Of a stretch of DNA of 64,000 nucleotides, positions 41,422 to 49,514 are shown one piece after another. The stretch is from NCBI GenBank assembly GCA_035487155.1, contig DATHMK010000038.1, positions 19,759-83,758 on the forward strand, given 5' to 3'. A model generated the notes under the pieces. It ran no database searches. It saw nothing but the letters and a program-made list of their open reading frames with translations, and was not told the DNA's origin. Position 1 is the stretch's first letter. The number at the start of each line of letters is the position of its first letter. The translations under genes were made by a program, and so were the position numbers. This DNA is from DAIDKA01 sp035487155 (GTDB lineage Bacteria > Pseudomonadota > Gammaproteobacteria > Steroidobacterales > Steroidobacteraceae).

Positions 41422-42636
41422 ATGGCGAGCAATGACCACCAACTCCTGGCTGCAAAGAAGGTCCGTGAGTACGGAAATGATGATTTTCTGGAAGCGGCCC
41501 GCCAGGTAGCCAAAGTGGCTGAAGAACATGCGTCCGACGTGGACGCCGGCGCGCGCTTCCCCCGCGAGGCGGTCGATGCCATGAGGAGCGCCAAGCTGCT
41601 GTCGGCGCAAATTCCAGTGGAGCTGGGCGGTGGCGGGTGCTCGATTCGCACGCTGGCGAAAATCTGCGCGGAAATTGCGCGTGGCTGTGGATCCAGTGGG
41701 CTGATCCTGGCAATGCACTACAGCCAAATGGCGTGCCTGGTGCGCCATGGAATGGCGTCGGCTTTTTTCCAGCGCTATCTGCGAGAACAGCCCGGCAGGC
41801 AACACCTGATCGCCTCGATCACCTCAGAGGTCGGCACCTACGGCGATACCCGCACCAGCATCTGCGCTTTGCAACCGGCAGGCGACGGGCGATTCACGCT
41901 GGAGAAAGAGGCGACCACGGGTTCGTATTGCAAGTTCGCGGATTCCATTGCCGTGACCTGCCGCAAGGATGCGCAAGCGGCGGGCAACGACCAGGTCCTC
42001 GCGTTTCTCAATAAGCGCGACTGCGAACTGACGGCCACCTCCAATTGGGACACGCTGGGCATGCGCGGCACCTGCAGTCCGGGGTTTGGCCTGCGTGCCC
42101 AGGGTCTGATGGAGCAGGTATTGCCGGTTTCATTCGCGGATATCTCATCCCAGTCCATGGTGCCGTACTCGCACATATTGTGGTGCGCAGTGTGGTACGG
42201 CATCGCCGAGGGCGCGGCGGCCAAGGCCGGGCGTTTCGTGCGTGCGGCGGCCCGCAAGCGCATCGGCGTGGTCCCGCCATCCGCAGCGCATCTGGCGGCA
42301 CTGTCGACCGACCTTCAGGCCATGCGCAGCAATGTGTTCTCGGTGGCGGAGGAGTTCGACCACATCGATGGCCTGGCCAATGGGCGCGCATTGCTGATGT
42401 CCATGGAGTGGAGTCTGAAACTGAACAATCTGAAGATTGGTACTTCAAATGCGGCGCCGCGCGCGGTGCATCAGGCCCTGCAGATCACCGGAGTGTCCGG
42501 ATACCGGAACGATTCACCCTTCAGCGTCGGCCGGCACTACCGTGATGTTCTGTCAGCGTCGCTCATGATTTCGAATGACCGTATCGCAGAACAAAGCGCC
42601 TCCATGTTGCTGGTGCTGAAGAACGACGGGGTCTAA
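41422..42636 (+). CDS. Acyl-CoA dehydrogenase-like flavoprotein
   Basis: A 404-residue member of the acyl-CoA dehydrogenase superfamily, with an N-terminal helical domain (VAEEHASDVDAGARFPREAVDAM), a central beta domain and a C-terminal helical bundle ending GYRNDSPFSVGRHYRDVL. It would bind FAD and oxidise an acyl or aminoacyl thioester. Its start codon immediately follows the carrier-protein stop and it is three bases from the aminoacyl ligase, so its substrate is likely tethered to the carrier. Relatives that dehydrogenate prolyl-carrier thioesters set a precedent. The catalytic base could not be located by eye. Confidence 0.85.
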   Translation: MASNDHQLLAAKKVREYGNDDFLEAARQVAKVAEEHASDVDAGARFPREAVDAMRSAKLLSAQIPVELGGGGCSIRTLAKICAEIARGCGSSGLILAMHYSQMACLVRHGMASAFFQRYLREQPGRQHLIASITSEVGTYGDTRTSICALQPAGDGRFTLEKEATTGSYCKFADSIAVTCRKDAQAAGNDQVLAFLNKRDCELTATSNWDTLGMRGTCSPGFGLRAQGLMEQVLPVSFADISSQSMVPYSHILWCAVWYGIAEGAAAKAGRFVRAAARKRIGVVPPSAAHLAALSTDLQAMRSNVFSVAEEFDHIDGLANGRALLMSMEWSLKLNNLKIGTSNAAPRAVHQALQITGVSGYRNDSPFSVGRHYRDVLSASLMISNDRIAEQSASMLLVLKNDGV

Positions 42637-42639
42637 GCG

Positions 42640-43569
42640 ATGAAGCTTCAGTCACCCGCGCCGATTCGGGAGCCGCAAATTCGCAACGATCTGGCGTTCA
42701 AAAGCCTCGTATGGTCCATGGATGCTCAAGGGGTATTCGGATTCAGCGAGGTCTTTGAGGATGTGGTCGCTGGATTCAACCGTCTGATCGATGAGCGGGC
42801 GACGCGCGAGGGGGCGCAAAGGCGTGTGTTTCCACCGATTCTCAGTCGCGAGGTGCTGAGGCGTCAGGGCTATCTGGAGTCATTTCCGCATCTTTGTGGC
42901 TCGGTCTTCAATTTCTCCGGAAATGAACTGCAGTCCAGGGAGATGGCGCATCGCTCATCGACGGATAAGGCGTCGAGCGAATTTCAAACGATGACGGATG
43001 TCGTGCTGACGCCCGCGGTGTGCTATCCGCTATACCAGACGCTGGATCGGGTCACGCCACGCAACGGCCAGATGTACTCGCTCCTGGGTTGGGCGTATCG
43101 CCATGAGCCCTCCGAGGATCCCACCCGCATGCGATCGTTCCGTATGCGCGAACTGGTCTATGTGGGAGCGCCCGAGGATGTGCGTGCATGGCGCGATAAG
43201 TGGCTGCAGCAAAGCGCTGACCTGATCGCGGCCCTTGGTCTTGAGTCACGAATCGAAATCGCAGCGGATCCATTTTTCGGCCGCAGCGGCCGCTTGCTGG
43301 CCGCCAATCAGGCCGAACTGGGTCTTAAACACGAGATTCTCGTTCCCATCAGCTCGGCAGAGCAACCCACGGCCGTCTCTTCCACCAATCTGCATACCGA
43401 GCACTTTACTTCGACGTGGCAGATCCGGCTGGAAGGTGGCGGCATCGCGCATACCGCGTGCGTGGCCTTCGGCCTGGAACGGATCGCGATCGCGCTATTT
43501 ACCGCGTACGGGGCAGCTCCCGGGCAGTGGCCGGCGGCGATCCGAAAGGTATTGTCCCTTGAACTCTAA
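42640..43569 (+). CDS. Amino acid:[carrier protein] ligase (class II aaRS-like)
   Basis: A 309-residue homologue of the catalytic domain of seryl-tRNA synthetase without a tRNA-binding arm. Motif 2 is seen in GWAYRHEPSED and MRSFRMRELVYVG, motif 3 in AFGLERIAIALF. The family (described from Bradyrhizobium, Bll0957) adenylates glycine or alanine and loads it on the phosphopantetheine arm of a dedicated carrier protein instead of tRNA. The neighbouring GMTSHA carrier protein is the expected partner. Size and motifs fit the family well. The amino acid chosen here is not known. Confidence 0.88.
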   Translation: MKLQSPAPIREPQIRNDLAFKSLVWSMDAQGVFGFSEVFEDVVAGFNRLIDERATREGAQRRVFPPILSREVLRRQGYLESFPHLCGSVFNFSGNELQSREMAHRSSTDKASSEFQTMTDVVLTPAVCYPLYQTLDRVTPRNGQMYSLLGWAYRHEPSEDPTRMRSFRMRELVYVGAPEDVRAWRDKWLQQSADLIAALGLESRIEIAADPFFGRSGRLLAANQAELGLKHEILVPISSAEQPTAVSSTNLHTEHFTSTWQIRLEGGGIAHTACVAFGLERIAIALFTAYGAAPGQWPAAIRKVLSLEL

Positions 43570-43686
43570 ACCAGGTTCATGGGCCCACGAGCGGCAGGGC
43601 GCATGCAAATTCGCCCGCACACAGTTCTGTACGGACGCGTGGGTCCATTCGGCCTCTGGCCGTCACTGCAAACCTCAAGGCATCGA

Positions 43687-44442
43687 ATGACTATGCTGCA
43701 CTCACCCTTAGTGAAACCCAATCCGTCATCCCGTCCGCCCAAGGACCTGGATCCGCCGTTCACTTATGTCGCCGCCACCCTCACCGAGGGCACGCTCGGG
43801 GAACTTGATCGGGATCGGCCGCCGCATCGATGGGGATCCGCGTCGGGACACTCCATCGCTGCAGCGGCGCGCAATACCGCTCCGAAGCGAGCAACGACTG
43901 CCAGGTTCTGGAAGTTGCTGAGTGAGGAGTTCGCGGGCCTGCACCCGCGCCTGACCATCGCGCGCATGCTGCTGGGCCTGCTGCCTTTGCATGTGGGCGG
44001 ACGGGTGCGCAGCGCCATGTTGCGCCTGATCGGATTTCAAATCGGTCGGGGCACCATCATGGCCGCAACGCCGACCATCACCTGTGATGGCTACATGTAC
44101 GACAAACTGGTGATCGGATCGGACTGCTGGATCAATATCGGCTGCCTATTCAATCTCGGGGCTGAAATCCGCATTGGCAGCAATGTGGCCATTGGCCATG
44201 ACGTCATGGTGCTGACCCAATCGCACGATATCGGGCCCGCCTCCCACCGGGCATTTACTCCGCACGCCAGGCCGATCACTATCGGCAATGGGGCCTGGTT
44301 AGGATCGCGAACCACCGTGCTGCCCGGGGTCACCATCGGCGCCGGTGCCGTGGTCGCAGCCGGGTCGGTGGTATGCCATGACGTGCCCCCCAATACCCTG
44401 GTCGCGGGTGTACCGGCGCGCGCGCTGAAGCAATTGTCCTAA
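43687..44442 (+). CDS. Hexapeptide-repeat acyltransferase
   Basis: A 251-residue protein whose C-terminal 140 residues form a left-handed beta helix of hexapeptide repeats (IRIGSNVAIGHDVMVLTQSHD, ITIGNGAWLGSRTTVLPGVTIGAGAVVAAGSVV), as in maltose and nodulation-type O-acetyltransferases; the His in QSHD is the usual catalytic base. The N-terminal 100 residues are an extra, partly low-complexity segment. The start at 43687 has AAGG seven bases before; the frame is open from 43579. It is 117 bases behind the ligase and probably in the same transcript, where it could acylate the product. Confidence 0.82.
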   Translation: MTMLHSPLVKPNPSSRPPKDLDPPFTYVAATLTEGTLGELDRDRPPHRWGSASGHSIAAAARNTAPKRATTARFWKLLSEEFAGLHPRLTIARMLLGLLPLHVGGRVRSAMLRLIGFQIGRGTIMAATPTITCDGYMYDKLVIGSDCWINIGCLFNLGAEIRIGSNVAIGHDVMVLTQSHDIGPASHRAFTPHARPITIGNGAWLGSRTTVLPGVTIGAGAVVAAGSVVCHDVPPNTLVAGVPARALKQLS

Positions 44443-44471
44443 GATCTCAGGACTCAATGCAGTCCACCGGG

Positions 44472-45299
44472 CTAGCTTTCCGACAGTGTCAGTAGCACGT
44501 CCGAGTACCAGGCGCAGTTGAGGCCCAGGGCCTCGTCCTCGATCGGGTCGCGCGTGCTCATGTCGAAGCGTGAGGAGTGGATACCCAGCAAGCGGCAGGA
44601 CGGCGCACCCGGCTGAGCTGTGCCACCCGCAATTCGAATCACGACGGGGGCGCCGCTGGTGCCGCGGTGGGTGCGGGCATCGGTCAGGAAGTAGCCCATG
44701 CCCTGGAATCGAAGACCATAGGAGGATGCCAGGGAAGCGCGCCTCACCACCGGCATATGATGCAATGCATCATGAAATCCCAGGGGAAAACCGATCACCA
44801 GCAGGGGCGCACCCACCTCGATGCATTCCTCATCGATGGCAATGTGTGCGGGCGTAAAGGCACAGTACACGGCCTCCGCCGGCAGCACGCCTCGATCGAT
44901 CTCGATGATTGCCACGTCCACCTCGCCGGCTGAATCCGTGGCCTGCCGCCACAGGCTCAAGCCCTCGCGATACAGGGGAATGGAAATGGTGGCCGCGGCG
45001 GCCATGTCGGCCCGATCGGCATGCAACTCGATGGTGATCCGGTCCGGGGTGTGATTGGCCTCAACATCGATGAACACATGACGACTGGTCACGAGAAACA
45101 GATGCTGTTCGCGGGCCAGAAAGAAACCGGTGGCCGAGGTGAGCCCCACCTCGCCGGCAAAGGTGGCGATGCGCGTGCACGTCAATAGTAAGGGATCAAT
45201 TCCGGGAACCGGATCGGCGGCGTCCAGTGCAATGGGTTGCATGTCGGGCGCGGCGGCAGGTTGCGCCGCGGTCGCCGGCGCCGATGAAATCGAAGACAT
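44472..45299 (-). CDS. Trypsin-like serine protease, apparently cytoplasmic
   Basis: A 275-residue protein with a chymotrypsin-fold protease pattern: His74 in TSRHVF, Asp128 in EVDVAIIEID and Ser215 in THRGTSGAPV, in the right order and spacing. There is no signal peptide, PDZ domain or membrane helix, unlike DegP/DegS. The N-terminus (about 35 residues) is Ala/Pro-rich. Substrate is unknown. It lies just left of the membrane-protein gene at 45310 with a 10-base gap, so it may be the last gene of the leftward envelope-stress run. Confidence 0.78.
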   Translation of the reverse strand: MSSISSAPATAAQPAAAPDMQPIALDAADPVPGIDPLLLTCTRIATFAGEVGLTSATGFFLAREQHLFLVTSRHVFIDVEANHTPDRITIELHADRADMAAAATISIPLYREGLSLWRQATDSAGEVDVAIIEIDRGVLPAEAVYCAFTPAHIAIDEECIEVGAPLLVIGFPLGFHDALHHMPVVRRASLASSYGLRFQGMGYFLTDARTHRGTSGAPVVIRIAGGTAQPGAPSCRLLGIHSSRFDMSTRDPIEDEALGLNCAWYSDVLLTLSES

Positions 45300-45309
45300 G
45301 CGAGGGAGA

Positions 45310-45459
45310 TTACAGCGGATTGCGTCCGCGGATCACCCGAATTATCACCACCACCACTGCGATCACCAGCAAAATATGGATGAAGCCGCCCAGGGTGTAT
45401 GAGGACACCATGCCGAGCAGCCACAGAATCACCAGCAGGACTGCAATGGTCTCCAACAT
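45310..45459 (-). CDS. 49-residue lmo0937/DUF5670-type membrane protein
   Basis: A very short gene with a strong ribosome site (AGGGAGA, then ATTCG before the ATG at 45459). The product has two hydrophobic helices (TIAVLLVILWLLGMV and IHILLVIAVVVVIIRVI) separated by SSYTLGGF and ends in IRGRNPL. This is the pattern of the lmo0937 family, tiny stress-associated membrane proteins common near CsbD, DUF4398 and OmpA-like genes. It lies between the OmpA-like lipoprotein and the protease gene with gaps of about ten bases. Confidence 0.88.
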   Translation of the reverse strand: MLETIAVLLVILWLLGMVSSYTLGGFIHILLVIAVVVVIIRVIRGRNPL

Positions 45460-45470
45460 CGAATTCTCCC

Positions 45471-46235
45471 TCAGCGACTGGCTATCTGACCGCGGCTGTC
45501 GGACAGCAGGATCTCAACGCCCCTGATGAAGTGGCTGTCAGCGGGGTTCTCACTGGCGGTGAGCGGGTTATCCGGTCCATAGGCCACTGCCTCGCTGCGC
45601 ACCGGGTCGACACCGCGCGCCACCAGGGCCATGCGCACGCTCTCCGCCCGGTGCAGCGGCAATGACAGATTCGACTCAGCCGTTCCGGTGTTGTCGGTGT
45701 GGCCCTCGATGCGCACGCGCCGTTCCGGATGGGCGATCAGAAACTCGGCCAGGTCATCGATGATTTTGCCGGCGGCCGGGGTCAGCTGGGCCATGCCCGG
45801 CTCGAAGTAATCATCGGTGAGCAACACCATCACGGTGCGCGCTGGCGGTTCCCCGTTCAGATGGTCCACCTGCGCGCGCGCATCCAGCTGCACTCGCGCC
45901 CGCTCGCCCTCCACCACCGCGACGCGTTGCTGCGCCACCATCTCATCCGCCCGCACCTGGGCCAGTTTTGCCGTGCGAATGGCGAGGTAAGCCTCATGAT
46001 CCGCCATGTCCGGAGCATCGCGCTCGGCCGCACTCTCGGCGTTTGCCAGCTGCTTCTGCGCCATATCCAGGTCAAGCGCATCGTAGCGCACCACATCCGG
46101 ATTGGCGGCCGCGCTGTTCACCGCGGCCCGTGCCTCCGCCAGCGAGTTGTCCGGCGGTGCCGTGACGCAGGCTGCCAGAACCATGGCGACCGCAAGCGCG
46201 GCGCTGAGAACAATCGGCTTTGAATTCGGAATCAT
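45471..46235 (-). CDS. DUF4398/OmpA-domain lipoprotein
   Basis: A 254-residue lipoprotein: signal peptide with lipobox-like LAAC (Cys23), a helical DUF4398-type region (about 30-125, EARAAVNSAAANPDVVRYDALDLDMAQKQL) and a C-terminal OmpA domain (about 135-254) with VRIEGHTDNTG and SLPLHRAESVRMAL, which binds peptidoglycan. It probably tethers the outer membrane to the wall. It follows the small DUF4398 gene by about 20 bases. Confidence 0.88.
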   Translation of the reverse strand: MIPNSKPIVLSAALAVAMVLAACVTAPPDNSLAEARAAVNSAAANPDVVRYDALDLDMAQKQLANAESAAERDAPDMADHEAYLAIRTAKLAQVRADEMVAQQRVAVVEGERARVQLDARAQVDHLNGEPPARTVMVLLTDDYFEPGMAQLTPAAGKIIDDLAEFLIAHPERRVRIEGHTDNTGTAESNLSLPLHRAESVRMALVARGVDPVRSEAVAYGPDNPLTASENPADSHFIRGVEILLSDSRGQIASR

Positions 46236-46256
46236 GGTGAACCCTCCGCAGTCGGG

Positions 46257-46595
46257 TTATGGGGTCGGGTAGCGTTCATTCAGGGCAAGACGTGCCCGAG
46301 CATCCTGGGCCGTGGCCTGCGCGAGGCGCGCGTCGGATTCAGCCTCGCGTGCGCGCCAGCGGGCCAGTTGTGGGTCCGTCGGCAGCAGCTGCTGTGCTTC
46401 TGCAAAGCGGTCGCGGGCCGCATTCAATTCAGCCGGCGCGCTCTGTTCGGCACCAGCCTGTTCGGCCTGAACGATCGCCGCGCGCGCGTCCGCAAGTTCG
46501 CTCACCGAGGGCGGCGGCGCCACCACGCAGCCGGCGGCCGCGACGACCGACACGATCGCCAGCGCGCGCAGCACTGTAATGTGAAGTGAAGACAT
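46257..46595 (-). CDS. DUF4398-type lipoprotein
   Basis: A 112-residue lipoprotein with a signal peptide ending VVAAAGC and a helical region (ELADARAAIVQAEQAGAEQSAP, then DRFAEAQQLL) like the DUF4398 part of the next gene, suggesting duplication. The ATG at 46595 has AGGAG at good spacing, so I prefer it over 46646. It is the first gene of a leftward run with the OmpA-like lipoprotein, the tiny membrane protein and the protease. Confidence 0.82.
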   Translation of the reverse strand: MSSLHITVLRALAIVSVVAAAGCVVAPPPSVSELADARAAIVQAEQAGAEQSAPAELNAARDRFAEAQQLLPTDPQLARWRAREAESDARLAQATAQDARARLALNERYPTP

Positions 46596-46659
46596 GGTCG
46601 TGCTCCTGCTCTTGAGCGACTCAATCATTGAGTCCAGTGTGCGCACAGCAGTGAGACTT

Positions 46660-46679
46660 GCGTACCGGGACAGGTACGC
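46660..46679. promoter_or_regulatory. Inverted repeat GCGTACC-N6-GGTACGC upstream of the DUF4398 gene
   Basis: Perfect seven-base arms with a six-base spacer (GGGACA), 65 bases upstream of the lipoprotein start. The spacer length equals that of the TGTAGG-N6-CCTACA sites, and both share GTA/TAC at the arm cores, but the inner bases differ (CC versus GG). It could be an operator for a dimeric regulator. Confidence 0.45.
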
Positions 46680-46731
46680 TAGGGACCGTCAGTCGGGTCC
46701 CACAGGCCCTTCGTGTATTCGTATTTGACTG

Positions 46732-47127
46732 TCAGCCGAGCGCGATGCGGCGGATCGCGGCGATCAGTTCGTCCGGATCACCGCCTTTGGGAATGACTGC
46801 CACGGCACCGCCGTCCAGCGCGCGGGTGGCGAGCGGATCGATGTCGAAACCACTGTGGATGACGATGCGTGTCTTGCCGTGGGCGGCACGCAATTGCGGA
46901 ACCAGCGGCAGACTGCTCACGCCGCCGAAGTTCAGATCCAGCAACAGTACATCCGGATCACTGGCGGCCACGGCAGCCACCAGATCGCGTTGCGCCGTGA
47001 TCCTGGCGACGCATTGCAGCCCCGCGCTCGAGTTCACCAGCTCGGCGAGCATCATGCACAGATCGTCACTGTCATCGGCTATGGCCACACGCACGGGCCG
47101 CGGGGCCGTTTCAGCTTGGGCGCTCAC
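46732..47127 (-). CDS. Single-domain response regulator
   Basis: A CheY-like receiver of about 131 residues with no output domain. The acidic pocket is D18/D19 in AIADDSDD, the phospho-Asp is D64 in LLLDLNF, and Lys is in VIPKGG. The start is taken as GTG at 47127, preceded by CGGAGA; an ATG at 47217 would add a 30-residue low-complexity tail. It probably takes phosphate from a neighbouring kinase, such as the soluble one at 48612-49334. Confidence 0.82.
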   Translation of the reverse strand: MSAQAETAPRPVRVAIADDSDDLCMMLAELVNSSAGLQCVARITAQRDLVAAVAASDPDVLLLDLNFGGVSSLPLVPQLRAAHGKTRIVIHSGFDIDPLATRALDGGAVAVIPKGGDPDELIAAIRRIALG

Positions 47128-47517
47128 GTATTCTCCGGGGCAACCGGGTAATGGTAGCCCAGTCCTGCCATCGCAAGTGGGCATCGGGAATGCTGCGGCA
47201 GCGCTGATGGTTGGCACGTGACTGGTCCTTAGGTACTGGATACGTCATTGGGGACCGGCGCTGCCACGCTGTCCTTCAGGCTGACGCAGATTAACGACGT
47301 CAGACAAATCCCACAAGGAAGGGGGGGCGGCGGCCGACGAAGTCTATGTCAAGCCACCGTCAGAATGCCCTGTGCCCCAATATGGCCAAACGGAAGCTTC
47401 ACAGGTGGGTATGCCGCTGAGCACCCGGTGCCCTGCTAGTATGGGCCTGCCAGGATCGAGGCGCAGGCGGCTCGCGAGGCCGCAGGCCCGTCGTCAAGTG
47501 CGTAAGGAGATGTGGTT
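47128..47517. other. Divergent intergenic region between two response regulator genes
   Basis: About 390 bases with no gene. TAGTAT at about 47438-47443 could be a -10 element for the rightward regulator but no fitting -35 is evident. No copy of the GTAGG inverted repeat is present here. Confidence 0.35.
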
Positions 47518-48150
47518 ATGGTACGCGTGCTCATAGCGGACGATCATGCATTGATCCGGTCGGGATTGATGCAACTGCTGCAAGAAGATCGATCGATACG
47601 CGAAATGGGTGAAGCCGCTACCGGCGAACAGACCCTGGACCGGCTGCGCGAAAGCCGCTGGGACCTGCTGCTGCTGGACATCAACATGCCGGATCGCAGC
47701 GGTCTGGACATCCTCAAACACGTCCGTTCGGGATTCCCCGATACCCGCGTCCTGGTACTGAGCGGTTATCCGGAACGCCAATATGCGCGCAATGTATTGC
47801 GCGCCGGGGCCTGCGGCTATCTGGCCAAGGATGCGGCCTCCGAAGAGCTTGTCAGGGCCGTAAAGATGGTCATCCAGGGGCGCCGCTACGTCAGTGCCTC
47901 GCTCGCCGAATTGCTGGTCAATGACCTGGATGTGGATGCACAACAGCCCATCCATTCGCAGTTGTCGGAACGCGAGTTCCAGATCTTCTGCAAGATCGCG
48001 GTGGGCAAATCGGTCTCGGACATTGCCGAAGAATTGTGTCTGTCGGTGAAGACCGTCAGCACTTATCGCAGCCGGGTCCTTGAAAAGATGAGTTTCACCA
48101 GTAATGCCGACATTACGTCGTATGCCTTGCGCAACGGCCTGATGCAGTAA
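47518..48150 (+). CDS. LuxR/NarL-family response regulator
   Basis: A 210-residue transcription factor. The receiver (1-120) has the acidic pair in IADDH, phospho-Asp D54 in LLLDINMPDRSG and Lys in YLAKDA. The C-terminal LuxR helix-turn-helix (about 148-208) reads LSEREFQIFCKIAVG, then VSDIAEELCLSVKTVSTYRSRVLEK. The ATG at 47518 has AAGGAG eight bases before it; an ATG six bases earlier is too close. The nearby HisKA_3 kinase is the usual partner type. It is a candidate binder of the GTAGG-N6-CCTAC sites in this window. Confidence 0.92.
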   Translation: MVRVLIADDHALIRSGLMQLLQEDRSIREMGEAATGEQTLDRLRESRWDLLLLDINMPDRSGLDILKHVRSGFPDTRVLVLSGYPERQYARNVLRAGACGYLAKDAASEELVRAVKMVIQGRRYVSASLAELLVNDLDVDAQQPIHSQLSEREFQIFCKIAVGKSVSDIAEELCLSVKTVSTYRSRVLEKMSFTSNADITSYALRNGLMQ

Positions 48151-48216
48151 GCGACTTTATGTAGGACCGCGCCGGATACCGCGACTGCGCCCGATGCGTA
48201 TTCTGAGGCCGTGATC

Positions 48217-48621
48217 ATGCCCAGCACACCATCGGGAATCAGCCGCACCGGAGCCTTACGCATCTTGCTGGTGGAGGACTCTGAACTGCTGGCCGAACGC
48301 ATGCGCGAGCTGCTGGGTCAGATCACCGATGTTGAAGTGGTAGGCACCGTCGTGGATGAAGACGATGCGGTGGCCATGACGCGTGACCGGGACGTGCATG
48401 TGCTGATTCTTGACCTTCAGCTTAAGCATGGTACGGGTTTTGGCGTGCTGCGCACGCTGGGCGAGCACCGGCCCGCGACCATCGTTTTCACCAACTATGC
48501 CCTGCCCGAATACCGACGCTGGGCCGAGAAGTTCGGCGTCGAATACTTTCTCAACAAGTCACTGGATTTCGAACGTCTGCCCGAGGTGATCAGGACCCTG
48601 AAAAAGGTACCTCACTCCTGA
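48217..48621 (+). CDS. Single-domain response regulator
   Basis: A 134-residue receiver-only protein. ILLVEDSE gives the acidic pocket, D66 in LILDLQL is the phospho-acceptor and FLNKSLDF carries the Lys. The family resembles receivers that act with HisKA_3 kinases. Its last ten bases overlap the convergent kinase gene, and it follows the LuxR regulator by 66 bases. Confidence 0.85.
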   Translation: MPSTPSGISRTGALRILLVEDSELLAERMRELLGQITDVEVVGTVVDEDDAVAMTRDRDVHVLILDLQLKHGTGFGVLRTLGEHRPATIVFTNYALPEYRRWAEKFGVEYFLNKSLDFERLPEVIRTLKKVPHS

Positions 48622-49334
48622 GCCGCCTCCAGCAGCGGGGCCAGCACCGTGATTTCGGTGCCCTTGCCCGCCACCGATTGCACCTGGAACTCACCGCCGA
48701 TGGCGCGCATGCGATGGCGCATGCTGCCCAGACCGCGGCTGCCCAGCGCACGCAGCCGATCAGCGGCCAACCCCACCCCATCATCCAGGACGACCATGCG
48801 CAGCACATTGTCCGGGTTGGTGACGACCGAGATGCTGACCCGGGTGGCCCGCGCATGCCGGGTCACATTGCGCAGCGATTCCTGCAGGATCCGAAACAGC
48901 GCGATGCCCACGTCCTTGGGCAGCTGTGGCTCAGGCAGCGGTAGCTCCAATTCGGCCTTCAGGCCGGCTGCGGCGCAGGTTTCTTCCACCAGCCAGCGCG
49001 CGGCGGCATAGAAGCCCAGATTATCCAGCAGCGTCGGTCGCAGCTGTTCGACCACGCGCCGTTTGAAGGCTATGCCCGTCTCCAGGGCACGCTCGAGGCG
49101 CTCCCAGCGCGCGATGACCTCCGGGTCGGTGCTGCCAATGCGCCGGCGCAGCCAGGCAAGATCCATCTTGGCGCCCACCAGCGCCCCGCCCAGCTCATCG
49201 TGCAGCTGGCGGGCGAGCAGCACCTTTTCGGACTCCGCATAGCGCTGCAGGTTGGCGGCCAACTCCGACAGCTCGGTCTCCTCGTGAGTATCCAGACCCA
49301 GCGACAGGCCTGTATCTGGATTGTTCTGCTGCAT
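48612..49334 (-). CDS. Soluble HisKA_3-type sensor histidine kinase
   Basis: A 240-residue kinase without membrane helices or recognisable sensor domain. The DHp helix has H45 in ARQLHDELGGAL (the HDxLG motif of NarX/DegS-type kinases), and the HATPase domain shows LDDGVG and GSRGLGSMRHR. Such kinases partner with LuxR-type regulators, here the gene at 47518. The start at 49334 (MQQNNPDT) has CGGAGA about eleven bases before it. The inverted repeat at 49423 lies in its upstream region. Confidence 0.88.
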   Translation of the reverse strand: MQQNNPDTGLSLGLDTHEETELSELAANLQRYAESEKVLLARQLHDELGGALVGAKMDLAWLRRRIGSTDPEVIARWERLERALETGIAFKRRVVEQLRPTLLDNLGFYAAARWLVEETCAAAGLKAELELPLPEPQLPKDVGIALFRILQESLRNVTRHARATRVSISVVTNPDNVLRMVVLDDGVGLAADRLRALGSRGLGSMRHRMRAIGGEFQVQSVAGKGTEITVLAPLLEAAQE

Positions 49335-49422
49335 GATCAAACATTCTCCGAGGACTCTTGCGGTGCAACGTCGAATATACCCGTCGCTGGCCGCTTCATG
49401 GGCTGGCAGGGGCCCACGCGAA

Positions 49423-49440
49423 CGTAGGCCGAATCCTACA
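49423..49440. promoter_or_regulatory. Inverted repeat CGTAGG-N6-CCTACA in the kinase/PLD divergent region
   Basis: CGTAGGCCGAATCCTACA: perfect GTAGG/CCTAC arms with a six-base spacer, 89 bases upstream of the histidine kinase start and 75 upstream of the PLD-family gene. The flank (GTAGGCCG before, TCCTACAGC and TGCG after) matches the copy at 27103-27120 beyond the arms, which supports a shared protein-binding site. Confidence 0.6.
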
Positions 49441-49514
49441 GCTGCGCCTGCCATCCTGCGGCATGTGCCTTACAGCGGACCTGCAAAACTGAGGCTTGAC
49501 CCTTGGGAGGCACT

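Noticed and set aside
48159..48180. TGTAGGACCGCGCCGGATACC as a further copy of the GTAGG inverted repeat
   Set aside because: Only the left arm matches; no CCTAC arm at the six-base spacing.
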